41,512 nucleotides of DNA, from the NCBI GenBank assembly GCA_036501535.1, contig DASYAE010000170.1, positions 1 through 41,512 on the forward strand, read 5' to 3'. Shown here piece after piece: positions 8,217-16,775 of the stretch. This stretch comes from DASYAE01 sp036501535. GTDB taxonomy: Bacteria > Actinomycetota > Actinomycetes > Streptomycetales > Catenulisporaceae. Position 1 is the first letter of the stretch, and each line of letters starts with the position of its first letter. Below the pieces are notes generated by a model. The model made no database searches. It was given only the letters and a program-made list of their open reading frames with translations, and was not told where the DNA came from. Made by a program: the position numbers and the translations under genes.

Positions 8217-8222
8217 TATAGT
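8217..8222 (+). promoter_or_regulatory. Possible -10 element before the AMP-forming ligase
   Basis: TATAGT in a small AT-rich patch 45 nt before the GTG start. The -35 at standard spacing is poor, so co-transcription with the M15 gene remains possible. Confidence 0.3.
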
Positions 8223-8266
8223 AGCAATTCGGATATTTCGCTGGTCTGCCATGGTTTCCTGAAGCC

Positions 8267-9808
8267 GTGTTGAACCCTGCGCTGCTGGACGCCTTCGAGC
8301 GCTACCGGGACCGAGTGGCGTTGATCTACAACGGTCGACAGACCACGTACGCCGACGCGCTGGACGAGGTGTACCGGCTGGCCTGGGCGCTGCGGGCACA
8401 GGGGCTGCGGCGCGGTGACGGAATCGCCGCACTGACCGGAAACTCCCCGCACGCCATGCTCGTCCACCTGGCCGCGCAGCTGATCGGGTGCTGGTACGCC
8501 GCACTCCCGTTGCCCGTCTCGCCGGCCGAACACGCCCGGATCCTGAGGGACAGCGAGGCGAAGGCGCTCGTGCTCGACCCGGACATCGACAGCGGACTCA
8601 CGGCGGGGACGCGGGCCTCGGTCGTGTTCTCCCTCGGCCCGAGCGAGTTCGGGGAAGACCTCATCGCGCTGGCCGCGAAGGAGGCGCAGGAACCGATCCG
8701 ACCACAGGGCCGGGATGACGATCTCGCGGAACTGGCTTACACCGGCGGCAGCACCAGTGGCCATCCCAAGGCCGCCTGCTACACCTTCGGGCGGATGGCG
8801 GCGATCACCGAGTACTGGCAAAACCCTCGTCGGCAGGGAGCCCCCGAGGCGGCGGCGTTCGGCAGCGAGCCGTGCCGCCTTCTGCGCTACCAGCCGTTCA
8901 GCCAGGTCGCCGGCCTGTCCGTGGTGCCGGCCCTGCTGAACGGGGGCACGATCGTGCTGCACGACCGCTTCGACGCGAGCGCGGTGCTCAGGACGATCGA
9001 GCACGAACACATCACGATCCTCGTCGTCGCCCCGTCCCGGCTGTACCAGTTGCTGGACGATCCTGATCTCGCCAACACCGACACGTCCAGCCTGCGACTG
9101 CTCGTGTACGCGGGTGCGCCCACCACCCGCACCCGCTTGGCGCAGGCGCTGAACCGGTTCGGCCCGATCCTGTCGCAGAGCTACGGGCAGACCGAGACCC
9201 GGATGATCTCAGTACTCGATCCGGCCGATCACAGCCGGCCGGAACTGTTGGGCTCGGCGGGCAGGCCGCGGCAGGGCGTTGAGGTCGAGATCCGTCCTGC
9301 GGACGATCGCCAGGCGGTGGCGGCCGGCACCGTCGGCGAGGTGTGCGTGCGGTCACCGTTCACGATGACCGGCTACTGGCGGCAGCCCGAGCTGTCCGCG
9401 AAGACCATCCGGGACGGCTGGCTGCACACCGGCGACCTGGGATACCTCGACGAGGACGGCTACTTGTACCTGGTGGATCGCATGCACGACGTGATCATGG
9501 TCAACGGCTACAACTGCTACAGCTTCGAGGTGGAGGACACACTCGCCAGCCACCCGTCCGTCTGCAGCGCTGCGGTGATCGGCCTGCCGGACGAGTGGTC
9601 CGGAGAAGCGATCCATGCCGCGGTCGTGCCCCGGCGCGGTGCACAGGTGACCGACGACGAACTGCGGGATCTCGTGCGCGAGCAACGGGGCCGGCCGTTC
9701 ACGCCGAGGACGATCCACTTCCTGGCCGAGATCCCGCTGACTCCGCTCGGCAAGGCGGACAAGCCGGCGGTGCGGGCAGAACTGGCCAGACGGTTGGGCG
9801 CACGCTGA
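8267..9808 (+). CDS. AMP-forming acyl-CoA synthetase/ligase (ANL superfamily)
   Basis: A 513-residue ANL-family ligase that activates a carboxylate with ATP to an acyl-adenylate and usually passes it to CoA. Motifs in order: P-loop YTGGSTSGHPK (~158-168), SYGQTET (adenine/aryl site), GWLHTGDLGYLDEDGY hinge, the DVIMVNGYN segment, and catalytic Lys496 in PLTPLGKADKP at the C-terminus. The GTG at 8267 is the first codon matching the family N-terminus; its ribosome site is weak. The acyl substrate cannot be read from sequence. It is convergent with the GH27 operon, 29 nt between stops, and follows the M15 gene by 66 nt. Confidence 0.88.
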   Translation: MLNPALLDAFERYRDRVALIYNGRQTTYADALDEVYRLAWALRAQGLRRGDGIAALTGNSPHAMLVHLAAQLIGCWYAALPLPVSPAEHARILRDSEAKALVLDPDIDSGLTAGTRASVVFSLGPSEFGEDLIALAAKEAQEPIRPQGRDDDLAELAYTGGSTSGHPKAACYTFGRMAAITEYWQNPRRQGAPEAAAFGSEPCRLLRYQPFSQVAGLSVVPALLNGGTIVLHDRFDASAVLRTIEHEHITILVVAPSRLYQLLDDPDLANTDTSSLRLLVYAGAPTTRTRLAQALNRFGPILSQSYGQTETRMISVLDPADHSRPELLGSAGRPRQGVEVEIRPADDRQAVAAGTVGEVCVRSPFTMTGYWRQPELSAKTIRDGWLHTGDLGYLDEDGYLYLVDRMHDVIMVNGYNCYSFEVEDTLASHPSVCSAAVIGLPDEWSGEAIHAAVVPRRGAQVTDDELRDLVREQRGRPFTPRTIHFLAEIPLTPLGKADKPAVRAELARRLGAR

Positions 9809-9837
9809 CGCGGACGCACGATGTGTCGCATCCCGTA

Positions 9838-12036
9838 TCAGCTCCCGGTGACCGTGAGGTTGTCGAAGCGCACGAGCACCGGCGACCCGCTGGAGTGTGA
9901 GGTCACGAATATCCCGGCGTCCTGGGTGGCAGCTTGGCCGGGCACGGTGGCCGTGCCGACCTGCGTCCAGGTGGCGTCGTCGGTCGAGTAGTAGCCGGTA
10001 TAGGTCGAGCCGTCCCGGACCAGCTTGAGGTAGACCGGCGTGGTCATCGCGATCGTGCCGTTGGCCGGGGTCACGGAGTCGATCGAGTCGCCGCCGTTGC
10101 TGTCGTACTCGAGTTGGATGCCGCCGCTGGGGGAGACGTAGAGGATCACGCCCTCCGGCGTGCTGCCCGAGCCGGGGATCGAGTCGCGCACGATGATCCC
10201 GGCCTTGCCGTATCCGCTCAGCTCGCCGGCCGAGGTGACCTCGGTGGTCACCGTTGACGAGGCGGCGACCGCGCCGCTCTGGTAGATCGAGGTGTACGCG
10301 TCGGCGTCGGTCCACAGGTCGGCCCCGGCACCGGAGACCGCGAACTGGTCGCCGATCTGGCCGTACTCGGCCGGGGCGTCGCCGGCTGAGGAGTACGTCA
10401 GGTACGGCGCCTGCACCGGGGTGGCGATGGCGACCGTCTGGGTTCCGGACGACGTGGCGTGTCCGCCCGGCCAGGTATAGGTCGCGCTGTCGGTCAGCGT
10501 GTCGGTCTCCAGCGGCTCGGTGGCCGTCGGCGCGGTCACCGCGAAGCTCGCCGATACCGTCCCTCCGGTCTTGATGTTGCTGAACTTCGTGCTGCCGGTC
10601 GGGGCGAGCTTCCAGCCCGTGGGGCCGGTGAGCGCGAGGGTGGCCTGCTTGATCGTGTCGTGGCCGTAGTTGGTCAGCGTGACGGTCGCGTCGACCGGTG
10701 TGCCGGGGGTGGCCGTGGCCGGCAGTCCGGTGTCGGACACCGTGACGTCGGGGGCTGCGTTACCCGACGGGGCGCCCTTCGAGACCCGGTACATCACCAC
10801 GCCGTGGGCGGGGACGTTGGCTGCGATCGTGCCGGCGCTCTCGGTCTCGGTGTTCGTCCACAGATTGTCGAGGCCGTACTGCGAGGCCTTGGGCAGGCCC
10901 GCCTCGGCGGCCGTGGTGCTGATCGTGGCGGGGGAGCCGGTGGAGTTGAACAGCACGATCGCGTGGTCGCCGTTGGCCAGCGGCTTGGAGAGCACCCACA
11001 GCCCGTTGTCGCCGGCCGGCTCGCCGCCGGCCGGGATCGGCACCGCCTGCTCGCCCAGCGGGTCCTGGTCGACCGCGATCACGGCCTTGTTCTCGTAGAT
11101 CCCCAGGTCGGTCGCGCTGATCGAGCGCAGGTCGGTGCCGGCGATCAGCGGTGCGTCCATCGCGGCCCAGAGGCTGAACTCGCTCTGGTACTCGGTGGTG
11201 GTCATCCCGCCGTTGCCGACCTCCAGCATGTCCGGGTCGTTCCAGGCGCCGGGCTTGGAGTAGGGGTAGAGCCAGACGTTGGTCTGGAAGTTCGAGAGCA
11301 TGCTCGCGTAGTCGTCCGAGATGTCGCCGGTGGTGCGCCAGGAGTTGCCGACCTGCGGCGCCCACTCCCAGGGGTCGTTCACGCCCCACTCGCACAGGCT
11401 GTAGAGAATCGGGCGGCCGGTCGCGGCCAGGGCGTCGCGCATCGCCGTGTAGCGGTCGATGTACTGCTGCTGCGTGGTGCTGCCGTCGTTGTTGCAGTTG
11501 TCGTACTTGAGGTAGTCCACGCCCCAGGACGCGAATGTCTGAGCATCCTGAGCCTCGTGGCCGAGGCTGCCGGGGTAGCCCGCGCAGGTCGCGGTTCCGG
11601 CGTCCTCGTATATGCCGAGCTTGAGGCCGAGGCCGTGGATGTAGTCGGCCGCCACCTCGATCCCGCTCTCGCCGTTCGGGCCGGGCGGGAACTTCGCCGG
11701 GTCGGGCACGAGGTCGCCGCTGGCGTCGCGCTGCGGCTCGAGCCAGCAGTCATCGATGTTGACGTACTCGTAGCCGTCCTTCTTCATGCCGTTCGCGACC
11801 ATCTGCTGGGCGGTCTGTTCGACCAGCGCCGCGGAGACGTTGCAGCCGAAGGCGTTCCAGTCGTTCCACCCCATCTGCGGGGTCGAGGCGAGGCCGTTGG
11901 CCAGGGCGGCCGCCGGGGGCGCGGCCGCGACCTGGGCGGCTACCGGGGCGACGACGGTCAGTGCCACGGTCACGACGGTGGCGGCGAGGCCGGACATGCC
12001 GCGCCGGGCTCTGGGATGGTGCTCGTGGACTGACAT
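9838..12036 (-). CDS. Secreted GH27 alpha-galactosidase with NEW3 and C-terminal beta-sandwich domain
   Basis: 732 residues. A long signal region (Arg-rich, then hydrophobic ~14-45) precedes a GH27 barrel starting at LASTPQMGWNDWN. Catalytic nucleophile Asp179 is in LKYDNC, acid/base Asp238 in RTTGD, and the substrate Asp pair in IDDCW. The barrel ends near residue 330 and is followed by the GH27 beta domain. A NEW3-type 'alpha-galactosidase-associated' domain (~430-530) and a C-terminal ~190-residue lectin-like sandwich (DUF1349-like) complete the protein. It releases terminal alpha-galactose from galactomannan or raffinose-type sugars outside the cell. ATG 12036 is preceded by AAGGG. It is second in an operon, 38 nt after the other GH27. 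Confidence 0.92.
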   Translation of the reverse strand: MSVHEHHPRARRGMSGLAATVVTVALTVVAPVAAQVAAAPPAAALANGLASTPQMGWNDWNAFGCNVSAALVEQTAQQMVANGMKKDGYEYVNIDDCWLEPQRDASGDLVPDPAKFPPGPNGESGIEVAADYIHGLGLKLGIYEDAGTATCAGYPGSLGHEAQDAQTFASWGVDYLKYDNCNNDGSTTQQQYIDRYTAMRDALAATGRPILYSLCEWGVNDPWEWAPQVGNSWRTTGDISDDYASMLSNFQTNVWLYPYSKPGAWNDPDMLEVGNGGMTTTEYQSEFSLWAAMDAPLIAGTDLRSISATDLGIYENKAVIAVDQDPLGEQAVPIPAGGEPAGDNGLWVLSKPLANGDHAIVLFNSTGSPATISTTAAEAGLPKASQYGLDNLWTNTETESAGTIAANVPAHGVVMYRVSKGAPSGNAAPDVTVSDTGLPATATPGTPVDATVTLTNYGHDTIKQATLALTGPTGWKLAPTGSTKFSNIKTGGTVSASFAVTAPTATEPLETDTLTDSATYTWPGGHATSSGTQTVAIATPVQAPYLTYSSAGDAPAEYGQIGDQFAVSGAGADLWTDADAYTSIYQSGAVAASSTVTTEVTSAGELSGYGKAGIIVRDSIPGSGSTPEGVILYVSPSGGIQLEYDSNGGDSIDSVTPANGTIAMTTPVYLKLVRDGSTYTGYYSTDDATWTQVGTATVPGQAATQDAGIFVTSHSSGSPVLVRFDNLTVTGS

Positions 12037-12074
12037 GGATCACCCTTGTGGTGGTGGGAACGGTGACGCCTGGC

Positions 12075-13733
12075 TTACAGCGTCCACTGCTGGTTGCTGC
12101 CTTCGTTGCAGGTCCACAGCTCGACCGGGGAGCCGTCGGAGGTGTTCGCGCCGGTCACGTCCAGACACAGTCCGGACTGCACGCCGGTGACGGTGCCGTC
12201 GCTGTTGAGGGTCCACTGCTGGTTCGCCTGGCCGTTGCACGGCCAGATCTCGACCTTGGTGCCGGCCGTGGTCTGGTTGTTGTAGGCGTCCAGGCACATC
12301 TGGGTGCTGCTGCCGGTGTAGACGGTCAGCTGGCCGGAGGCGGTCTGGGTGAAGACCTGGTTGGATCCGCCGTTGCAGTCCCATATCTCCAGCTGTGTGC
12401 CCGGCGTCGTGCTGAAGTCGTTCACGTCCAGGCACTTGGCGGACCCGATCGCGTTGACCATCCCGGTCGGGTACACCGTGGTGTTCGTGCCGCCGGAGAC
12501 CCGGTACATCACCGTGCCGTGCGCCGGCACGGACGCGCTGATCGAACCGCCGGTGGTCGACGTGGCTCCGGACCACAGGTCCTGGAGGGTGTAAGAGGAC
12601 GCACCCGTCTTGCCGACCGCGGCGGCGGTGGTGGCGATCGTGGCGGCCGAGCCGGTCTCGTTGAACAGGGCGACCGACACGTCCCCGTTCGCCAGCGGCT
12701 TGGCCAGCACGTCCAGCCCGCCGCTCGAGGAGACCTGGATCGCCTGCGCGCCCAGCGAGTCCTGGTCGACGGCGATCACACCGGGGTTGGTCAGGATCGA
12801 CAGGGTGGTGCTGCTCGCGTCGGCGATGTTGGTGCCGGCGATCAGCGGCGCGGCCATCTCGGCCCAGAGGCTGAACTCGCTCTCGTCCTCGGTCGCCGAC
12901 ATCCCGTTGCCGACCTCGAGCATGTCAGGGTCGTTCCAGTGCCCCGGCCCGGCCCACTGGGCCATCGCGACGTTGGCGTGGTAGATGGCGAGCATGCGGG
13001 CGTAGTTCGCCTGGATGTCGTCGGTGGTGCGCCAGGAGTCGCCGACGCCCGCGCCCCAGGTCCACACGCTGTTCTGGCCCTGGTTGCACAGGCTGAACAG
13101 GATGCTGCGACCGGTCGCGGCCAGCGCGTCGCGCATCGTCTGGTAGTCGGTCTCGACGTCGGAGCCGTTGCTGTTGCAGTCGTCGTACTTGAGGTAGTCC
13201 ACGCCCCAGGACGCGAAGGTCTGCGCGTCGGTGCTCTCGTGCCCGAGGCTGCCGGGGTACCCGGCGCAGGTGTTGGTCCCGGCGTCCTCGTAGATGCCGA
13301 ACTTCATGCCGAGCGAGTGGACGTAGTCGGCCACGACCGCGATGCCGCTCTCGCCGTTCGCGCCGGCCGGGAACTTCGTCGGGTCGGGCACGAGCTGCCC
13401 GGCGCTGTCGCGGCTCGACGACATCCAGCAGTCGTCGACGTTGACATAGTCGTACCCTGCGGCCTGCATGCCGTCGTCGTGCATCGCCAGCGCCGTGGAC
13501 TCGATCAGCGACGCCGAGACGCTGCACCCGTAGGCGTTCCAGTCGTTGAAACCCATCTGCGGGGTCAGCGCCAGCCCGTTGGCCAGCGCCGGCCGGGCCC
13601 CGCCGGCGACGGCCGGCGAGGCGGTCGCGGTGGCGACGGCGAGTGTGGCCACGCCGGCCAGCGCCACGGTGGCGGTCAGCAGGAGCCGGGTGAGGTGCGG
13701 GCGGCGCGCGTGTATGAGGGGCAGATGCCTCAC
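12075..13733 (-). CDS. Secreted GH27 alpha-galactosidase with C-terminal ricin-type lectin (CBM13)
   Basis: 552 residues from GTG 13733, which follows a GGAGG box by 10 nt; an in-frame ATG at 13850 falls on the predicted -35 and is rejected. The signal peptide (~1-44) is Arg-rich, then Leu/Ala-rich. The GH27 barrel has nucleophile Asp184 in LKYDDC, acid/base Asp239 in RTTDD, and VDDCW. The segment that reads CEWG in the sister enzyme reads CNQG here, so the +1 sugar pocket probably differs. A ricin B module (~425-552) with QxW repeats (NQQWTL twice, one degenerate NQVFT) replaces the NEW3 domain of the neighbour. First gene of the GH27 operon. Activity on alpha-galactosides is inferred from family. 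Confidence 0.92.
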   Translation of the reverse strand: MRHLPLIHARRPHLTRLLLTATVALAGVATLAVATATASPAVAGGARPALANGLALTPQMGFNDWNAYGCSVSASLIESTALAMHDDGMQAAGYDYVNVDDCWMSSSRDSAGQLVPDPTKFPAGANGESGIAVVADYVHSLGMKFGIYEDAGTNTCAGYPGSLGHESTDAQTFASWGVDYLKYDDCNSNGSDVETDYQTMRDALAATGRSILFSLCNQGQNSVWTWGAGVGDSWRTTDDIQANYARMLAIYHANVAMAQWAGPGHWNDPDMLEVGNGMSATEDESEFSLWAEMAAPLIAGTNIADASSTTLSILTNPGVIAVDQDSLGAQAIQVSSSGGLDVLAKPLANGDVSVALFNETGSAATIATTAAAVGKTGASSYTLQDLWSGATSTTGGSISASVPAHGTVMYRVSGGTNTTVYPTGMVNAIGSAKCLDVNDFSTTPGTQLEIWDCNGGSNQVFTQTASGQLTVYTGSSTQMCLDAYNNQTTAGTKVEIWPCNGQANQQWTLNSDGTVTGVQSGLCLDVTGANTSDGSPVELWTCNEGSNQQWTL

Positions 13734-13821
13734 GGAGACTCGACCTCCGACGTTTGAATGTGTTGGTACTGAGAGGCCGTTCTGCGCCGGAGCGGCATCG
13801 AGTGGGTGATTCTGTTCGATG

Positions 13822-13850
13822 TTTTTAACTCTCGTTTGAAAGACTGTCAA
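13822..13850 (-). promoter_or_regulatory. Sigma70-like promoter of the GH27 operon
   Basis: On the minus strand a perfect -35 TTGACA (13845-13850) and -10 TAAAAA (13822-13827) are separated by 17 nt, about 90 nt upstream of the GTG at 13733. The octamer CGTTTGAA (plus strand) lies in the spacer at 13833-13840 and again at 13751-13758 near the ribosome site, a possible regulator half-site pair. Confidence 0.6.
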
Positions 13851-13880
13851 TCAGTGAGGCGATTCCTTTTGATTTTGTTG

Positions 13881-13894
13881 AACCTGATCGGGTT
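13881..13894. promoter_or_regulatory. Imperfect palindrome upstream of the GH27 promoter
   Basis: AACCTGATCGGGTT pairs at all but one position on each side of a central GATC. It lies ~30 bp upstream of the -35 and could bind a dimeric regulator; function unproven. Confidence 0.3.
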
Positions 13895-13986
13895 GAACCG
13901 GCCGGGAAAAGGCCGATGCGCGCAGTGCCCCGGCAGAGCGGGCCACTACGCGCATCGACGTGCCGACGGTGTGGTTGGTTATTCAG

Positions 13987-14601
13987 TCACAGCAGGACGC
14001 GGTGCTGCTTGACGAACGGGAGCTTCGCCCACAGGGCGCCGAGCCCGAACCTGTTGGCGGCGCCGAACACCCCCACGGCGAGCAGCGCGAGCGCGTCCAT
14101 CACGTGCTCGTCGACGAACGGGTTGGTCGAGCCGGTGGCCGCCCCGGTGGAGGTGTACCGGGCCGGCGGGAAGGCGGCGAACCACATGAACGCCACCAGG
14201 AGGATGCCGGCCACCGCCGCGAACCGCACGCCGATGCCGAGGACCAGCGCGGCGCCGATGCCGGCCAGGCCGATCATGAACAGCCAGTCCGCCCACGCCT
14301 GCCCGGCCCAGGCGTTGAACCAGGATTGGAACGGCCCGACGGAGACGCTGGACAGGTACCCCTTGGTCGGCGATCCGCCGTGGATCCACGCCCTGCTCGA
14401 CGGGGTGGAGTAGCCCAGGCCGAAGGTCTTGTCCAGGAACGCCCACAGGAACACGAACCCGGTGCCGACCCGCAGCAACGCGATGGCCGCCTCCCTGATG
14501 CCGACCGCGCTGAGCGTCGCCGTCCTCGCTTCGGACGCCGTACGCGTGCGCGGTCGAGCGTGGACCCGGTCGCCGAAGTGCAAGCCATGCTGAGTGGCCA
14601 T
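13987..14601 (-). CDS. DoxX-like integral membrane protein
   Basis: 204 residues from ATG 14601 (a second ATG at 14610 leaves only 3 nt after the AAGG box). About 45 polar, Arg-rich residues precede four hydrophobic segments typical of the DoxX/TQO-small-subunit fold: FVFLWAFLDK, WLFMIGLAGIGAALVLG, FAAVAGILLVAFMWFAA, and the region before the C-terminal LPFVKQH. The family takes part in quinone-linked sulfur or redox processes, but most actinobacterial members have no defined role. Head of the gene faces the DUF2625 gene's 3' end, with ~280 nt between. Family call good, function unknown. Confidence 0.75.
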   Translation of the reverse strand: MATQHGLHFGDRVHARPRTRTASEARTATLSAVGIREAAIALLRVGTGFVFLWAFLDKTFGLGYSTPSSRAWIHGGSPTKGYLSSVSVGPFQSWFNAWAGQAWADWLFMIGLAGIGAALVLGIGVRFAAVAGILLVAFMWFAAFPPARYTSTGAATGSTNPFVDEHVMDALALLAVGVFGAANRFGLGALWAKLPFVKQHRVLL

Positions 14602-14882
14602 GCGTATCATCCGCCTTTCTCGGTGCAGAGGGGCGCCGCGAACCCACGATCAGCGTCGCGGCCGAGTCCGCGGTGCGCTACGGGCCGAAGGTCCCGGACA
14701 TCGGGCCGTGTGGCGGGGTGCCGGGGCTACGGCTCCGCAGGATCTGGCAGGCATTTTCATCGACGCACATGTTCGGTCGCCGCACCACCCGATACGCCCA
14801 TTCAGGCGAACGCCGAGCCTGGTGCGCCGCCTTGAGGGCTTCGGCATCCCGATCGCAGGGCCCGGTGGTACAGCTCGGCGGA
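14602..14882. other. Intergenic region with no confident gene
   Basis: 281 nt between the DoxX gene start and the DUF2625 gene stop. A minus-strand frame (stop at 14678) contains a protein-like stretch with RRSPEWAYRVVRRP and CVDENACQIL, but it has no suitable start outside the DUF2625 gene. It may be a decayed small gene; nothing else stands out. Confidence 0.4.
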
Positions 14883-15614
14883 CTACATCTCGCCGAGGAA
14901 TCCGGGATCGGCCGGGCCCATCTGCCGCGCGAAGTCGCCGGCGATCCCGAGCAGTTCGCCCATCGGCACGGCGCGCCTGCTGGTCGCGGCAAGGTTCTCC
15001 TGCGCCTCCTCGCTCCACAGCCAGGGAATCACCGAAATCCCCTGCGCGAGGGTCAGCGCTGCGGCCTCCTGCTGCCAGTCAGGCCAGCGCAGACCTGCGT
15101 AGAACTTCTCCAGCCGACCCGACAGCAGCCAGGAGATCCACGCCGAGTGGCCCATCTCCAGGGGTTCCCACGCCAGCTTTTCCGGGGCGAAGTACGTCAT
15201 CTGCCCCGGCGCACCGGGACGGCCCGCCGCCGCCGGATCCGCGCCGTTCAGAGCGAACACCCCGCCCAGGACGTCGTGGCCGACGATCAGGCCCGCCGCG
15301 GGATGCCAGGCCGGGTCGAAGACCGCGGGGAACGCGTTGACCTGGGCCAGGCTCGGCAGGCCGCCGGCATCTGTGCCGCCTGAGCCGCCACCGAACACCC
15401 GGACCCAGCCTTCGTCCAGAACCAGGCCGCCGCTGTTCAGCATCACGGCGCCGAGGACCGAGCGGGCGGTGACCTGCATCTGCAGCAGGCCGCGGCGTGC
15501 CTCGTCCGGGTCGGCCGGCAAGACCCGCACCGGCGCAGCGCCGGCCGCGAACAGTGCCTGGAGCTCCGGCCAGGCCGGGTCGTCCACCGTGATCAGTTCA
15601 TTGAGTTCGCGCAT
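14883..15614 (-). CDS. DUF2625 family protein
   Basis: 243 residues starting MRELNEL at ATG 15614. It matches the DUF2625 pattern along its length: RGLLQMQVTARSVLGA, a Gly-rich RVFGGGSGG, GLIVGHDVLGGVFALNG, YFAPEKLAWE and FYAGLRW. Members are soluble ~200-245 residue cytoplasmic proteins of unknown function. No signal peptide or membrane segment is present. The ribosome site is weak. It is divergent from the methyltransferase at 15682 with a 67-bp shared gap. The longer upstream frame is rejected because it is antisense to the methyltransferase. Confidence 0.8.
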   Translation of the reverse strand: MRELNELITVDDPAWPELQALFAAGAAPVRVLPADPDEARRGLLQMQVTARSVLGAVMLNSGGLVLDEGWVRVFGGGSGGTDAGGLPSLAQVNAFPAVFDPAWHPAAGLIVGHDVLGGVFALNGADPAAAGRPGAPGQMTYFAPEKLAWEPLEMGHSAWISWLLSGRLEKFYAGLRWPDWQQEAAALTLAQGISVIPWLWSEEAQENLAATSRRAVPMGELLGIAGDFARQMGPADPGFLGEM

Positions 15615-15681
15615 CGACCGATGATCGCAGCGATTCTCTTCGGCGTCGACACCGGCGTCACAGGCACAAGGCTGGCGTAGC

Positions 15682-16524
15682 GTGGCCTTCGTGGTCGTGA
15701 ATGCCGAGCAGGCCGAGGACTGGAACGGAGCCAGCGGGCTGGAGTTCGTCGAGCAGCGCGAGCGGCACGAGCGGATGCTGGGCCGGCTGACGGCGCGGCT
15801 GCTCGCCGCCGCGCGGATCCGGGACGGGGAGAACGTCCTCGACATCGGGTGCGGCTGCGGCGCTGTGACCATCCCGGCGGCGCGTGCCGCCGGCGGCGGG
15901 CGTGCACTGGGCGCGGACTTCTCCCGGATCCAGGTGGCCGAAGCGCGCCGGCTCGCCGCCTCCGCCGGGGTCGCCAACGCAGGGTTCGAGGTCGTCGACG
16001 TCCAGGTGCACCCGTTCGGGACCGGGGTGTTCGACGTCGCGCTGAGCAGCTTCGGGGTGATGTTCTTCGACGACCCGGCGGCGGCGTTCGGCAACGTGCG
16101 CAGGGCGCTGCGGCGCGGCGGCCGGCTGGCGTTCCTCTGCTGGCGCACCCTCGCCGAGAACCCCGTCTTCACCACCAGGTTCGCCGAAGCCGCGGCGGCT
16201 CTCGGCGTCGGCGAGCCGCCTGGGCCGTCGGCTGCTTTCTCGCTGGCCGACACCGGCCGGGTGCGCGCTTTGCTGAGCGGCGCGGGGTTCGGCGGCATCG
16301 AGTGCGCGAAGGCGGACGAGCCGATGCTCGTCGGCGGCGACGTGGACGACGTGTTCGAATACGAACGTGCGTCCCCGACCGCCTGCGAGATCCTGGCCGG
16401 GCTCGGTCCGGCACAGGCCGCCGAGCTGACCGGACTGGTGCGGGACCGCCTGGCGGCCTACGCCTCGCCCGAGGGCGTGACCATGCCCGGCGCGGCCTGG
16501 CTGGTCACGGCGCGCGCCGTGTGA
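15682..16524 (+). CDS. Class I SAM-dependent methyltransferase
   Basis: 280 residues from GTG 15682; GTG 15697 is also possible. The Rossmann SAM-binding fold is clear: motif I VLDIGCGCGAVT, acidic GADFS after strand 2, DVALSSFGVMFFDDP for motif II, and RALRRGGRLAFLCW for the post-II region. This is the UbiE/Coq5-like type common in actinobacterial small-molecule methylation; the substrate is unknown. It is divergent from DUF2625. The 250-nt gap to the next gene suggests it is monocistronic. Confidence 0.85.
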   Translation: MAFVVVNAEQAEDWNGASGLEFVEQRERHERMLGRLTARLLAAARIRDGENVLDIGCGCGAVTIPAARAAGGGRALGADFSRIQVAEARRLAASAGVANAGFEVVDVQVHPFGTGVFDVALSSFGVMFFDDPAAAFGNVRRALRRGGRLAFLCWRTLAENPVFTTRFAEAAAALGVGEPPGPSAAFSLADTGRVRALLSGAGFGGIECAKADEPMLVGGDVDDVFEYERASPTACEILAGLGPAQAAELTGLVRDRLAAYASPEGVTMPGAAWLVTARAV

Positions 16525-16639
16525 AAACAGCCTACTGCGACACGTGCGCCCCGCTGCCAGGCATGCGGTAAACCGAGACGTGGGAGCGGGACTCGGCGGT
16601 GAATTGGCGGCGCCGGGCGGTCCGTGAACCCACGAAACA

Positions 16640-16647
16640 AAGCGCTT
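16640..16647. promoter_or_regulatory. AAGCGCTT palindrome upstream of the protease gene
   Basis: A perfect 8-bp palindrome in an AC-rich patch, ~130 nt upstream of the protease ATG. A possible -10 (TACATT, 16684-16689) follows. A regulatory role is a guess from position only. Confidence 0.25.
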
Positions 16648-16775
16648 ACACAATCGGCAGTTCCCTGACTTTTCGGACAGCAGTACATTCACCGTGCCTT
16701 CGGCGTCCGAGGTCTGCGCGATTGCGCCGATCGCCGGCCCGGCCGCCACTACCCACGCGAAGGAGTCCACTGCAC

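Noticed and set aside
6164..9010. Long minus-strand frame overlapping the kinase, M15 and ligase genes
   Set aside because: It covers three well-supported genes in other frames; shadow only.
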